Of a stretch of DNA of 64,000 bases, positions 9,351 to 16,543 are shown one piece after another. The notes below the pieces were generated by a model. The model did not search any database and was not told the DNA's origin. It worked only from the letters and a program-made list of their open reading frames with translations. Position 1 is the stretch's first letter. Every line of letters begins with the position of its first letter. The translations under genes were made by a program, and so were the position numbers. Location: the NCBI RefSeq assembly GCF_000378145.1, contig NZ_KB899286.1, positions 43,413-107,412 of the forward strand, read 5' to 3'. The stretch is from Saccharibacillus kuerlensis DSM 22868. Lineage in GTDB: Bacteria; Bacillota; Bacilli; Paenibacillales; Paenibacillaceae.

Positions 9351-10825
9351 ACAATTGGACCGCCGCCCCTATGTTGATTCCGCTGTTTACGGCGGTCATT
9401 CTGATCTTCCTGCATAATCGGCTGCAGCTGCAGCGATGGATAAGCCTGCTGAGCTCTCTGTTGAATGCAGCTGTCGCGATCTTCCTGCTGTATCGGGTGC
9501 GAACAGAAGGTATACAGACGCTCAATATGAGCGGCTGGGCTCCTCCTTATGGCATTGTACTGGTCGCCGATATGTTTGCTGTTCTGCTTGTACTCGCTGC
9601 CTCAATTGTCAGCGCCTGCTGCCTGCTGTATTCATTTCGGGGCATCGACGAAGAACGGGAAAGACATTACTTTTATTCACTCGTTCACTTTATGCTTGCC
9701 GGTGTGAACGGTTCCTTTCTAACGGGAGACTTATTCAATCTGTTCGTCTGTTTTGAGCTGATGCTGATGTCCTCCTATGCCCTCATCGTATTGGGCGGGA
9801 CGAGAAGACAGTTTCGCGAGACGCTGCATTATATTCTGATCAATGTCCTGTCTTCGACTCTCTTTGTCGCTTCGGTCGCCTATTTGTACGGAGCTACAGG
9901 TACCTTGAACTTAGCGCATCTCTCATTGCGAATCGCCGAGAGCGGACAAAGCGGTCCAATTACGGTCGTTGCCGCAATGCTGTTGGTCGTATTCAGCGTC
10001 AAGGCTGGATTGTTTCTGTTTTTCTGGCTGCCGGGATCTTACGGTGCACCGCCCGCCGCCATTTCCGCTCTATTCGGTGCGCTGCTGACCAAAGTCGGCA
10101 TGTATGCGCTGATTCGTTCATTTACATTAATTTTCTACCACGAAACGGCAGTGACTCATACGCTGATCGGAATTATGGGCATCGCCACAATTGTGCTGGG
10201 AGGATTTGGCGCCGTATCCCAAACAAATGTTAACCGGATTCTTGGTTACAACGTCATTGCCAGTATCGGATTTGTCTCGCTCGCCCTCTCGGTCTCCAAT
10301 GAAGATACGCTTAAAGGCGCCGTTTTCTATTTAGTGCACGACATGATCGTCAAGGCACTGTTGTTCTTGCTGGCCGGCATTCTTGTAGCGGAAACGGGTA
10401 CGGAGCGGATCAACAAAATGGGCGGTGTGCTTGATCATTCTCCTCTGCTGAGTTGGATGTTTCTGATTGCTTCGCTCGCTGTCGTCGGCATTCCGCCGCT
10501 TGGCGGATTTCCCGGCAAACTGCTGATTATTCAGGGCAGTCTGGAAAGCGGAGAGTATATGATCGCTGCGGCTGGCGTACTGCTCAGTCTGCTGCTGCTG
10601 TACTCGTTAATCAAAATTTTCATTTTGGGTTTCTGGGGCAAGCCTCGCAAACCGCGCGAAACAAACTGGAAACAGCATCCCAAACTGCTGTGGAGCTCTG
10701 CCCCTCTGCTGCTGCTGATCGTCCTGCTCGGCGTTTTCGCAGAGCCGGCTATGCCTTACGTATCAAGAGCGGCAGATATTTTGAGCGATCCGTCCATTTA
10801 TATACAAGCTGTATTTAAGGAGTAG
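9347..10825 (+). CDS. mrpD: Na+/H+ antiporter subunit D (MrpD)
   Basis: MrpD has 492 residues and about 14 membrane helices, and is a NuoM/N-like antiporter subunit. Visible marks are VCFELMLMSSYALIVLG with the conserved helix glutamate, SVKAGLFLFFWLPGSYGAPP with the lysine helix, and LLTKVGMYALIRS. It starts within an ATGA overlap with mrpC and is followed directly by mrpE. Confidence 0.95.
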   Translation: MNNWTAAPMLIPLFTAVILIFLHNRLQLQRWISLLSSLLNAAVAIFLLYRVRTEGIQTLNMSGWAPPYGIVLVADMFAVLLVLAASIVSACCLLYSFRGIDEERERHYFYSLVHFMLAGVNGSFLTGDLFNLFVCFELMLMSSYALIVLGGTRRQFRETLHYILINVLSSTLFVASVAYLYGATGTLNLAHLSLRIAESGQSGPITVVAAMLLVVFSVKAGLFLFFWLPGSYGAPPAAISALFGALLTKVGMYALIRSFTLIFYHETAVTHTLIGIMGIATIVLGGFGAVSQTNVNRILGYNVIASIGFVSLALSVSNEDTLKGAVFYLVHDMIVKALLFLLAGILVAETGTERINKMGGVLDHSPLLSWMFLIASLAVVGIPPLGGFPGKLLIIQGSLESGEYMIAAAGVLLSLLLLYSLIKIFILGFWGKPRKPRETNWKQHPKLLWSSAPLLLLIVLLGVFAEPAMPYVSRAADILSDPSIYIQAVFKE

Positions 10826-10831
10826 ATGCCC

Positions 10832-11311
10832 TTGGCTTTTCAACTGCTGCTCAACCTGGTCATCGCCTTCGTCTGGATGCTGCTTATGCGCGACTTGTCA
10901 TTATCCGGATTTCTTGTAGGACTGCTGATCGGACTGCTGCTGATGACATTAATGCGCCGATTTTTCCCTAGACCTTTTTATCCAAAAAAAGTCTGGGGCT
11001 GTCTCAAATTGCTTGGACTGCTGCTGAAAGAACTTGTCGTCGCCTCCTTCACCGTCATCCGCCAGATCATAAAACCGAAGTTGACACTGACGCCGGGCGT
11101 ATTCGCCTACAAAACCGAACTTCATCCCGGCTGGGAACTGACACTGCTGTGCGGACTTGTTAATCTGACACCCGGCACGCTGCTTCTGGAGATCAGTTCC
11201 GACGAAAAAACGCTGTACATTCATGCCATGGATATTCAGGAAGCCCATGGCGTGGAAACCCATATCCGAACCACGTTCGAACATGCAATCATGGAGGTGA
11301 CCCGAAGCTGA
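10832..11311 (+). CDS. mrpE: Na+/H+ antiporter subunit E (MrpE)
   Basis: This is a 159-residue MrpE. The in-frame ATG 10826 sits only 3 nt from AAGGAG and would add Met-Pro. TTG 10832 is 9 nt from it and gives MAFQLLLNLVIAFVW, which closely matches the Bacillus MrpE N-terminus, so I prefer TTG. Two N-terminal helices are followed by a soluble part with LVNLTPGTLLLEISSDEKTL and a helical end. Its role is in assembly and stability of the antiporter. It overlaps mrpF by one base. Confidence 0.9.
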   Translation: MAFQLLLNLVIAFVWMLLMRDLSLSGFLVGLLIGLLLMTLMRRFFPRPFYPKKVWGCLKLLGLLLKELVVASFTVIRQIIKPKLTLTPGVFAYKTELHPGWELTLLCGLVNLTPGTLLLEISSDEKTLYIHAMDIQEAHGVETHIRTTFEHAIMEVTRS

Positions 11312-11601
11312 TGCAAGCCGTCCTGCTGATTTCGATGATTTTGCTGGCACTAGCCATTTGCGGATGTCTTTATCGGGTGCTTAAAGGTCCTTCGATCGCT
11401 GACCGAATTGCCGCCCTTGACACAATTGGGGTCAATATTGCCGCAGAAGTTGCGGTTGCAGGCGCTTATACACGTTCGACAGCTTATTTTGAACTGGTTC
11501 TTCTGATCGGCATTCTGGCTTTCCTCGGTACGGTCGCATTGGCCCGTTATATGGAAAGGGGGCGGGTGTTCGATGCTGCAGACGATTCGATTCGTGATTG
11601 A
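11311..11601 (+). CDS. mrpF: Na+/H+ antiporter subunit F (MrpF)
   Basis: MrpF has 96 residues and three membrane helices. The RVLKGPSIADRIAALDTIGVNIAA motif after helix 1 is typical of the family, which is also implicated in cation and bile-salt efflux. Its ATG shares a base with the mrpE stop, and GGAGGTGA lies upstream. The last 29 nt overlap mrpG, the longest overlap in the operon. Confidence 0.93.
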   Translation: MQAVLLISMILLALAICGCLYRVLKGPSIADRIAALDTIGVNIAAEVAVAGAYTRSTAYFELVLLIGILAFLGTVALARYMERGRVFDAADDSIRD

Positions 11602-12070
11602 ATGGCTGAGCCTTCTGCTCATACTGACCGGTGCTCTGCTCAGCGTATTCAGTGCCTTCGGCCTGATCCGACTGCCCGACGTCTATTTGCGCTCGCATGC
11701 CGCCACTAAAAGCTCTACATTGGGAGTACTCTGTGTGCTCACCGGCGTGTTTCTGTATTTTGCTTCATCGATGCAGACCGCTAACATGAATATTTTACTG
11801 GGCATCGTCTTTTTCTTTATTACCGCACCGCTTGCCGGATACTTGAACGGCCGGGCCGCTCATCGCACCGGTGTTCCTCTGTGGACCGGCAGCATACAGG
11901 ACGAGCTTGCCGAAGCGGCGCAGGCTGCCGGCGTTCCGGATACAGGATCGTCTAAAAGCGGAGCATCCTCCGTTTCCAAACCAAGCCATATGCCCGGCAA
12001 TCCAGAATTCGCCGAAGAAGCGGAAGCAAATGCAAGCGGTCGGCAGGAACCTCCTGCATCAACAAAATGA
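11573..12070 (+). CDS. mrpG: Na+/H+ antiporter subunit G (MrpG)
   Basis: MrpG has 165 residues: three membrane helices with GLIRLPDVYLRSHAATKSSTLG between helices 1 and 2, the family signature. It closes the operon. After about residue 105 it has a hydrophilic tail rich in Ala, Ser, Pro and Glu that the compact Bacillus subunit lacks; this mirrors the tail on MrpA. The start ATG follows AAAGGGGGCGGG inside the end of mrpF. Confidence 0.93.
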   Translation: MLQTIRFVIEWLSLLLILTGALLSVFSAFGLIRLPDVYLRSHAATKSSTLGVLCVLTGVFLYFASSMQTANMNILLGIVFFFITAPLAGYLNGRAAHRTGVPLWTGSIQDELAEAAQAAGVPDTGSSKSGASSVSKPSHMPGNPEFAEEAEANASGRQEPPASTK

Positions 12071-12113
12071 TTGATTTGTGTAACTCAACCCCTTAATTCG
12101 CAGTCAACACACG

Positions 12114-12188
12114 AAAAAGCGCCTTTCGGCAGAAATTCTTTCTTCAAAAGAAAGAAGATCCCTTGCCGAAAAGCGCTTTTCTTTTTTT
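12114..12188 (+). terminator. Double-stem terminator of the mrp operon
   Basis: An outer stem (AAAAAGCGC...TTCGGC with GCCGAA-AAGCGCTTTT) encloses an inner hairpin TTCTTTCTT/AAGAAAGAA, and a T run follows. The outer stem would also work leftwards for the convergent methyltransferase gene. Confidence 0.8.
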
Positions 12189-12250
12189 ACGTTGCGAGAA
12201 TCCCGCGTCTTATGTATACATCTCTGCTGCCACCGATCCGGTAAACTTTG

Positions 12251-12967
12251 TCAAGGTTTGCGAAACGTCAACCGGTACATGTGTCCCTTGCATACCTCTT
12301 CGTAACACACATCCAACATCCCTGGCGGCAGCATCCGCAGAACGTCCGGATATGACGGATCGCTTTGTTTTGCCAACGAAATCCGAGGACGCTGCTCTCG
12401 AGATCGGCGGCCGACCTCGTCTGCGATCAACAATTTTGTTCCGCTTTTTGCAACTCGAACCATTTCCGACAGTGCCAGAGACGGATCTCCGAAATCGCGA
12501 AGACCGCCAATATGATAAACGCAGTCGAATGAATCACTTCGAAACGGCAGATGCTCCGCTTCCCCGTGAATCAGTTCCGCTTCCATCCCCCAATCTTTCA
12601 AATGGCGAGCCGCCTCGCGCAGCATAGCCGGTGAGAGATCCAGTCCGTACAGCTGTGCGCCCGCCGGCAGAATTGGCAGATTGGCTCCCGTACCTACCGA
12701 CACTTCCAGCACCCGATCGCCACTTCGGATATTCAACTCGGACAGAAATGTCCAGCGATAATGAATTTCCCCTCCAAAACGCAGCTTGAAGTAAATGCGG
12801 TTCGACTTGGCATGAAAACGGGCGATCCGATTGTATAAAACCATTGCTCGAGCATTGGCAAGCTCCATCCTCTGCGGCCAGACAGCACGAACGAATCCTT
12901 CTTTGGTACGCGGCAGCGAATAGGGTCCGGACTCTACCGTTCCCGGAATTCGCGTCGTATCGAACAT
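12251..12967 (-). CDS. Class I SAM-dependent methyltransferase
   Basis: The 238-residue protein has the class I fold: motif I VLEVSVGTGANLPIL, then GLDLSPAMLREA and DCVYHIGGLRDFGDP. It is UbiE/type-11-like. The substrate is not evident. ATG 12967 has GGGAGGG upstream; an in-frame start 48 nt earlier (13015) lacks one. It converges on the mrp operon and shares its terminator region. A lone methyltransferase of this type could act on a lipid, quinone or small metabolite. Confidence 0.85.
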   Translation of the reverse strand: MFDTTRIPGTVESGPYSLPRTKEGFVRAVWPQRMELANARAMVLYNRIARFHAKSNRIYFKLRFGGEIHYRWTFLSELNIRSGDRVLEVSVGTGANLPILPAGAQLYGLDLSPAMLREAARHLKDWGMEAELIHGEAEHLPFRSDSFDCVYHIGGLRDFGDPSLALSEMVRVAKSGTKLLIADEVGRRSREQRPRISLAKQSDPSYPDVLRMLPPGMLDVCYEEVCKGHMYRLTFRKP

Positions 12968-13094
12968 GGGTATCCCTCCCGTTTTGTTCAAACCGGTATC
13001 CGTCTTCTCTTCCATTCTATCGCAGCGGCTGTCAAAGCGGCTCCATCTGGCGATTGAACTTGTGCTCGGTCCCAGGACCGAATTTCATCAGACG

Positions 13095-13123
13095 AAAAAA
13101 CCGCAGACGACAGCCGCGGCTTT
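13095..13123 (-). terminator. Terminator for the L7/L12-like gene
   Basis: Read leftwards, GCCGCGG pairs with CTGCGG across a short loop and runs into TTTTTT. It lies just past the stop of the 13147-13458 gene. Confidence 0.55.
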
Positions 13124-13146
13124 CCACCTAAAAATTTGGGCGAATC

Positions 13147-13458
13147 TTATAAGGCTTCCACGTAATCTTTGGCATCTTTAAGCGACAAGTTGTAAAGCTC
13201 TCGCGCTTCCTTAATTGCCTGAATCTTATTACCTTTTGCCATCAAGACTCGCAGTCTTTCGTCACCTTCTCTGGAAAGATGCGAAGAAGGATCTTGATTC
13301 TGCGCGCCCCCCGCAAAAGAACGGTAAGGCCGGGGAGCTGCAGTGATTCGATCAATCTCGTCGCGCAGCTGCTTCACTTCAAAGCGCAGTCTTATAACCA
13401 TCAGCATTAGCGAAAACACGATAACGGCCAGGACAATAGTCTCGTAGTCGAATTCCAT
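13147..13458 (-). CDS. Membrane-anchored protein with L7/L12 C-terminal-like domain
   Basis: This 103-residue protein has one N-terminal membrane helix (YETIVLAVIVFSLMLMVI), a short coiled-coil stretch (FEVKQLRDEIDRI) and a low-complexity linker. It ends in KIQAIKEARELYNLSLKDAKD, which matches the ribosomal L7/L12 C-terminal helix pair (KVAVIKAVRxxTGLGLKEAKD). In the ribosome that region recruits translation GTPases. Here the domain is tethered to the membrane and is short, and its role is not known. AAAGGAGG precedes the ATG. It probably shares a transcript with the 51-residue gene upstream. Confidence 0.8.
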   Translation of the reverse strand: MEFDYETIVLAVIVFSLMLMVIRLRFEVKQLRDEIDRITAAPRPYRSFAGGAQNQDPSSHLSREGDERLRVLMAKGNKIQAIKEARELYNLSLKDAKDYVEAL

Positions 13459-13512
13459 GTACTCCGCCTCCTTTTAAAACAATGATCCGATATCAAGCCG
13501 CAAATCAATGTT

Positions 13513-13668
13513 TTATGATTTCTGTGTAGGCCGGTCCATTTTCTCTTTGAGAATTTCATGGAAGCTCTTCTCTTTATCTCCGTCTGCGTTTTTCTGGGCA
13601 GATACTGCCGGCTGCGGTCTAAAATATTGCGAATGAAAAGCCATCAAATTATGTACACTCATGTTCAT
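13513..13668 (-). CDS. Small 51-residue protein upstream of the L7/L12-like gene
   Basis: This is an ORF of 51 codons: MNMSVHNLMAFHSQYF at the N-terminus, then a KNADGDKEKSFHEILKEKM segment. AAAGGAG lies 12 nt before the ATG (13668); the second Met at 13662 is an alternative start. Codon use and a charged amphipathic C-terminal helix look coding, and it sits 54 nt before the L7/L12-like gene on the same strand. I do not recognise a family. It has no signal peptide and no membrane segment. It could be a cytoplasmic partner of its neighbour. Confidence 0.55.
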   Translation of the reverse strand: MNMSVHNLMAFHSQYFRPQPAVSAQKNADGDKEKSFHEILKEKMDRPTQKS

Positions 13669-13690
13669 TTTTATGCCGTTCTCCTTTTAT

Positions 13691-13775
13691 ATGTATATGC
13701 AGCGTTAAGTCTATGTATGCAGCATTAAATGTGTATGGATACTATTAAATATGTATGTAGAACGTTAAGCCGCTC
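13691..13775. repeat. Four degenerate tandem copies of a ~21-bp unit
   Basis: The core TATGCAGCGTTAA is repeated as TATGCAGCATTAA, TATGGATACTATTAA and TATGTAGAACGTTAA, at intervals of about 20 bp. The array ends at the ribosome site of the 51-residue gene. It could bind a regulator of that transcript or be neutral slippage. The remaining DNA to 14149 holds the promoter listed next and no gene. Confidence 0.5.
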
Positions 13776-13950
13776 AGTTATCTAATACGACTATATAACC
13801 GGAGCTCGTTAAAAATAAACCGCTTTTCCGATTTTCAGGGACAAAGTTGCACCCTTTGAAAGCAAATCACAACCGAAGCCATGGCATATGAGCCTCAGCG
13901 ACTAAGCAAGCAATTACAATCCTTTTTTTGTCATACTATCTATAAAAAAG

Positions 13951-13978
13951 TTGAATTCAAGTCTAATGACCGTATAAA
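13951..13978 (+). promoter_or_regulatory. Promoter candidate for the PQQ-like propeller gene
   Basis: TTGAAT (13951-13956), 16 nt, TATAAA (13973-13978). This would leave a leader of about 165 nt containing loosely paired CCTAT/ATAGG arms. No known riboswitch was recognised. Confidence 0.45.
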
Positions 13979-14149
13979 AAGATAAAAAGCCCTACCTATC
14001 GAACCACTAAGCGGAATAGGTAACGAATATTGTAAGGGCAGGATAAAAGGAAACGTAAACTTCTGGTAAATACAGCATCCTGCGTGTATAATCAGCATTG
14101 TCGAATTACACCGGACGTTAAATTTACAGAGAGGAATGGAAAATTTTCA

Positions 14150-15376
14150 ATGAAATCAACTGAAAAATGGGGAGCGATTGTACTCAGCGCAGCCGTGCTG
14201 CTGAGCGCCCCCAGTTATGCGGGTGCTTCCGTCAGCGAGGCTAAAACCGCACTTCCTCAACCTTCCTGGATTTCCGCTTCCGTTTACGATGCATCATCCG
14301 CCTCTGCACATGACATTCACTTCGTTAAATCTCGCGGACTTGTCTATGCTCATACCGTTCAACATGTTAACAAAACTTCTTCAAAAACCTCATATGATTG
14401 GTATTTAGAGACGGTGACCGCATTCGATGCAGCTACCGGTACCCAAAAATGGTCCTATACCTTCCACGAAAAGAGCGGACCCTATACGATCGCAAGTTCC
14501 ATTTTGTACACTGAAGACGGAACGATCTATTTCACAGGCACTTTTTCGAACAGCACTCAAAAAATTTATGCACTGAGACCGGACGGCCAAGAAGCTTGGA
14601 CCCGGATCATTCCTTACGGAAGCGATGTTTACCTGCTTAACGACGGAGGCCTACTGATCGCCTCGCCGCAAGGACCAGATCAAAGCGGCCTTGTCAAAAC
14701 GTCAGTGTCCCGTTGTAATTCTTTTGGGAAAACATTGTCTTCGCACATATTGCCAGGCCGTATTCTCAGTACGGAAAATGATCGAATCGTAACAGATACC
14801 AGCCGTCTTGTTCGAATCGGCAGCACATGGGAACGCTCCTCTAGTCCGTCGGTCGAAGTATACACGACGGATTTGAAGCGCCTCTACAGCTATAAATTTC
14901 CCAACAGCGTAAATCTGCTTAGAGACGGCGGTGGAATGCCCATTCTGGTACAGGACGACGGTACCATCATCTTCCGCGGTTCGGTGGCTGGAACGGTCAA
15001 TAAACTGTTTGCGATATCTCCGCAGGGCAGACTGCTGTGGGGACGCGTTATTCCCGCCGACTCTGTCATCACTTCGACCGGAAACGGGTACGTTACGTAT
15101 TCAAATCGTACGGTAACTTCTTTCAATCTCAGCGGCAAACAGGCCGAGCAGAAGCTAATGGACGAGCCCGGTCAGATTGTCGTTTTGGAGCGAACCAACG
15201 ATAAAGATCTGCAGATCGATATGGCCGATACGCTTTATATTTTTGATCCCAATACACTTAACGTCGTTCAGGCCGTTTCAAATTTACCGCTTCGATCGGA
15301 TTATGCTTTTGCTTATGCCGACGGCTTTTTGTATGCAGCTAAGTCCGGTTCTCTCGTCAAATATGTCTTGAATTAA
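14150..15376 (+). CDS. Secreted PQQ-like beta-propeller protein
   Basis: The 408-residue protein starts at ATG 14150, whose product begins with a clear signal peptide (KWGAIVLSAAVLLSAPSYAGA). The ORF is open 22 codons further upstream but those residues are not signal-like. Repeats of the form FDAATGTQKWSYTF, RPDGQEAWTRIIP and SPQGRLLWGRVIP are PQQ-type propeller blades (residues about 90-300). Such folds in Gram-positives are usually structural or scaffold proteins at the cell surface and need not bind PQQ. No catalytic site is seen. The only ribosome site, GAGAGGA, lies rather far (about 14 nt) upstream. Confidence 0.8.
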   Translation: MKSTEKWGAIVLSAAVLLSAPSYAGASVSEAKTALPQPSWISASVYDASSASAHDIHFVKSRGLVYAHTVQHVNKTSSKTSYDWYLETVTAFDAATGTQKWSYTFHEKSGPYTIASSILYTEDGTIYFTGTFSNSTQKIYALRPDGQEAWTRIIPYGSDVYLLNDGGLLIASPQGPDQSGLVKTSVSRCNSFGKTLSSHILPGRILSTENDRIVTDTSRLVRIGSTWERSSSPSVEVYTTDLKRLYSYKFPNSVNLLRDGGGMPILVQDDGTIIFRGSVAGTVNKLFAISPQGRLLWGRVIPADSVITSTGNGYVTYSNRTVTSFNLSGKQAEQKLMDEPGQIVVLERTNDKDLQIDMADTLYIFDPNTLNVVQAVSNLPLRSDYAFAYADGFLYAAKSGSLVKYVLN

Positions 15377-15435
15377 AATGATAAATTATAGTTGGGCTGT
15401 GGCTGCTTTATTAGAAAGAACACATTTATAGTTCA

Positions 15436-15475
15436 AACAAAAGGACGCTGCGGCAGACCGCAGCGTCCTTTTGTT
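15436..15475 (+). terminator. Strong terminator after the propeller gene
   Basis: Perfect 18-bp arms (AACAAAAGGACGCTGCGG and its complement) enclose the loop CAGA. The arms' own T-rich end supplies the tract. Confidence 0.85.
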
Positions 15476-15644
15476 ATGCTGTATTTGTGCGCTGAAAATC
15501 GCGTGTTAAGCCTATCTATAATCGCTCGAAAATTTTACGATTCCAAGGTGTTTCAAAATTAAATTTTCGACTTCTTATTCAAATGCTTGCTAGAAGGTTA
15601 AGTTGTAGTTGAGCAAACAAAACATAAAACGGAGGCGATAGAAA

Positions 15645-15905
15645 ATGAGTATTATTTGGTCGTTGATTGTAGGCGGCATAATCGGTTGGTTGGCCGGACT
15701 CATTGTAGGCAAAGATATTCCTGGAGGCATTATCGGGAACATTATCGCCGGTTTCATTGGCGGTTGGCTCGGTAGAGTAATCCTTGGTGAACTTGGTCCT
15801 GAAATCGGAGGATTCTATATTATTCCGGCATTGATTGGCGCTATCGTACTGGTTGCGATTGTCAGCCTGATCATGCGTTCGGTTGGTCGCAGAAATCGCG
15901 CCTAA
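15645..15905 (+). CDS. GlsB/YeaQ/YmgE family membrane protein
   Basis: This 86-residue protein has three glycine-rich membrane helices (LIVGGIIGWLAGLIVG, IIGNIIAGFIGGWLG and PALIGAIVLVAIVSLIM) and a short basic tail. It matches the transglycosylase-associated / GlsB stress-response family. The family is induced by general stress in many Firmicutes, but no convincing SigB promoter was seen here. CGGAGGCGA precedes the ATG. It is monocistronic. Confidence 0.9.
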   Translation: MSIIWSLIVGGIIGWLAGLIVGKDIPGGIIGNIIAGFIGGWLGRVILGELGPEIGGFYIIPALIGAIVLVAIVSLIMRSVGRRNRA

Positions 15906-15976
15906 TCGAATACGGGTAATATAGAATATCGGGTACGCCGCACGTTTTCGCAAGAAAACGCGCACGCGCACCGCTA

Positions 15977-16019
15977 GAAAAGAGCGCATCCCGCCATGGC
16001 GAAGATGCGCTCTTTTTTG
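15977..16019 (+). terminator. Terminator after the GlsB-like gene
   Basis: AAAAGAGCGCATC pairs with GATGCGCTCTTTT, with CGCC/GGCG near the loop, and is followed by T residues. It could serve both strands. Confidence 0.85.
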
Positions 16020-16082
16020 TGTGCAATTTTAATCTGCATAAACAGCCTTATTCTACTGCACGATCTGTGACAGTGTCAGACC

Positions 16083-16427
16083 TTAGCTATTCAGGTAAGC
16101 TTCTGCATCGTCAAGCTTTTCGAACGAAACAACGATATCGCCGAACATACGCTTCATCTGCATTTTCGACACGGCAGAACCTGTATAATAAGCCCATTTT
16201 GTCAGGCCTTTCTCTACAGACAGTTCACCTAGCGGAGCTAATGCCACCGCGACTTCCTGTGTGAACAATTTTCCTTTGCTCAGATCTGTCAGACCTGTAA
16301 AACCTGGTTTCACTTTAGTCAGCGCCGCTTTGTATTCTCTGTTATACGCCTCGACTTCATCCATAGTAATACTTTCTACCGTGCAGATCAGGCGATTTTG
16401 CGCTGGCAGGTATTCAATTTTGAACAT
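16083..16427 (-). CDS. Small STAS/SpoIIAA-like protein
   Basis: The 114-residue cytoplasmic protein has the alternating strand-helix pattern of the SpoIIAA-like/STAS fold (FKIEYLPAQNRLICTVESI, then GFTGLTDLSKGKL and VALAPLGEL). No phosphorylatable Ser of the classical anti-anti-sigma motif is obvious. The function is unknown. It lies downstream of the NRPS on the same strand, but a promoter and a 116-nt gap separate them, so it is probably independent. GGAGGGG precedes the ATG. Confidence 0.55.
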   Translation of the reverse strand: MFKIEYLPAQNRLICTVESITMDEVEAYNREYKAALTKVKPGFTGLTDLSKGKLFTQEVAVALAPLGELSVEKGLTKWAYYTGSAVSKMQMKRMFGDIVVSFEKLDDAEAYLNS

Positions 16428-16466
16428 TTAAAATCCCCTCCAATTGAATGTGTGGCCTCATTCATC

Positions 16467-16494
16467 AGTGTACTAAAAAATTTGTCGAATTCAA
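16467..16494 (-). promoter_or_regulatory. Promoter candidate for the STAS-like gene
   Basis: On the minus strand TTGAAT (16494-16489), 16 nt, TACACT (16472-16467). An 8-bp AT-rich hairpin at 16497-16517 (AAGAAAAT/ATTTTCTT) just upstream may weakly end the NRPS transcript. Confidence 0.45.
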
Positions 16495-16543
16495 ACAAGA
16501 AAATTACATATTTTCTTAAAAAGCCCTTGCTTTCTTTTGCGAA

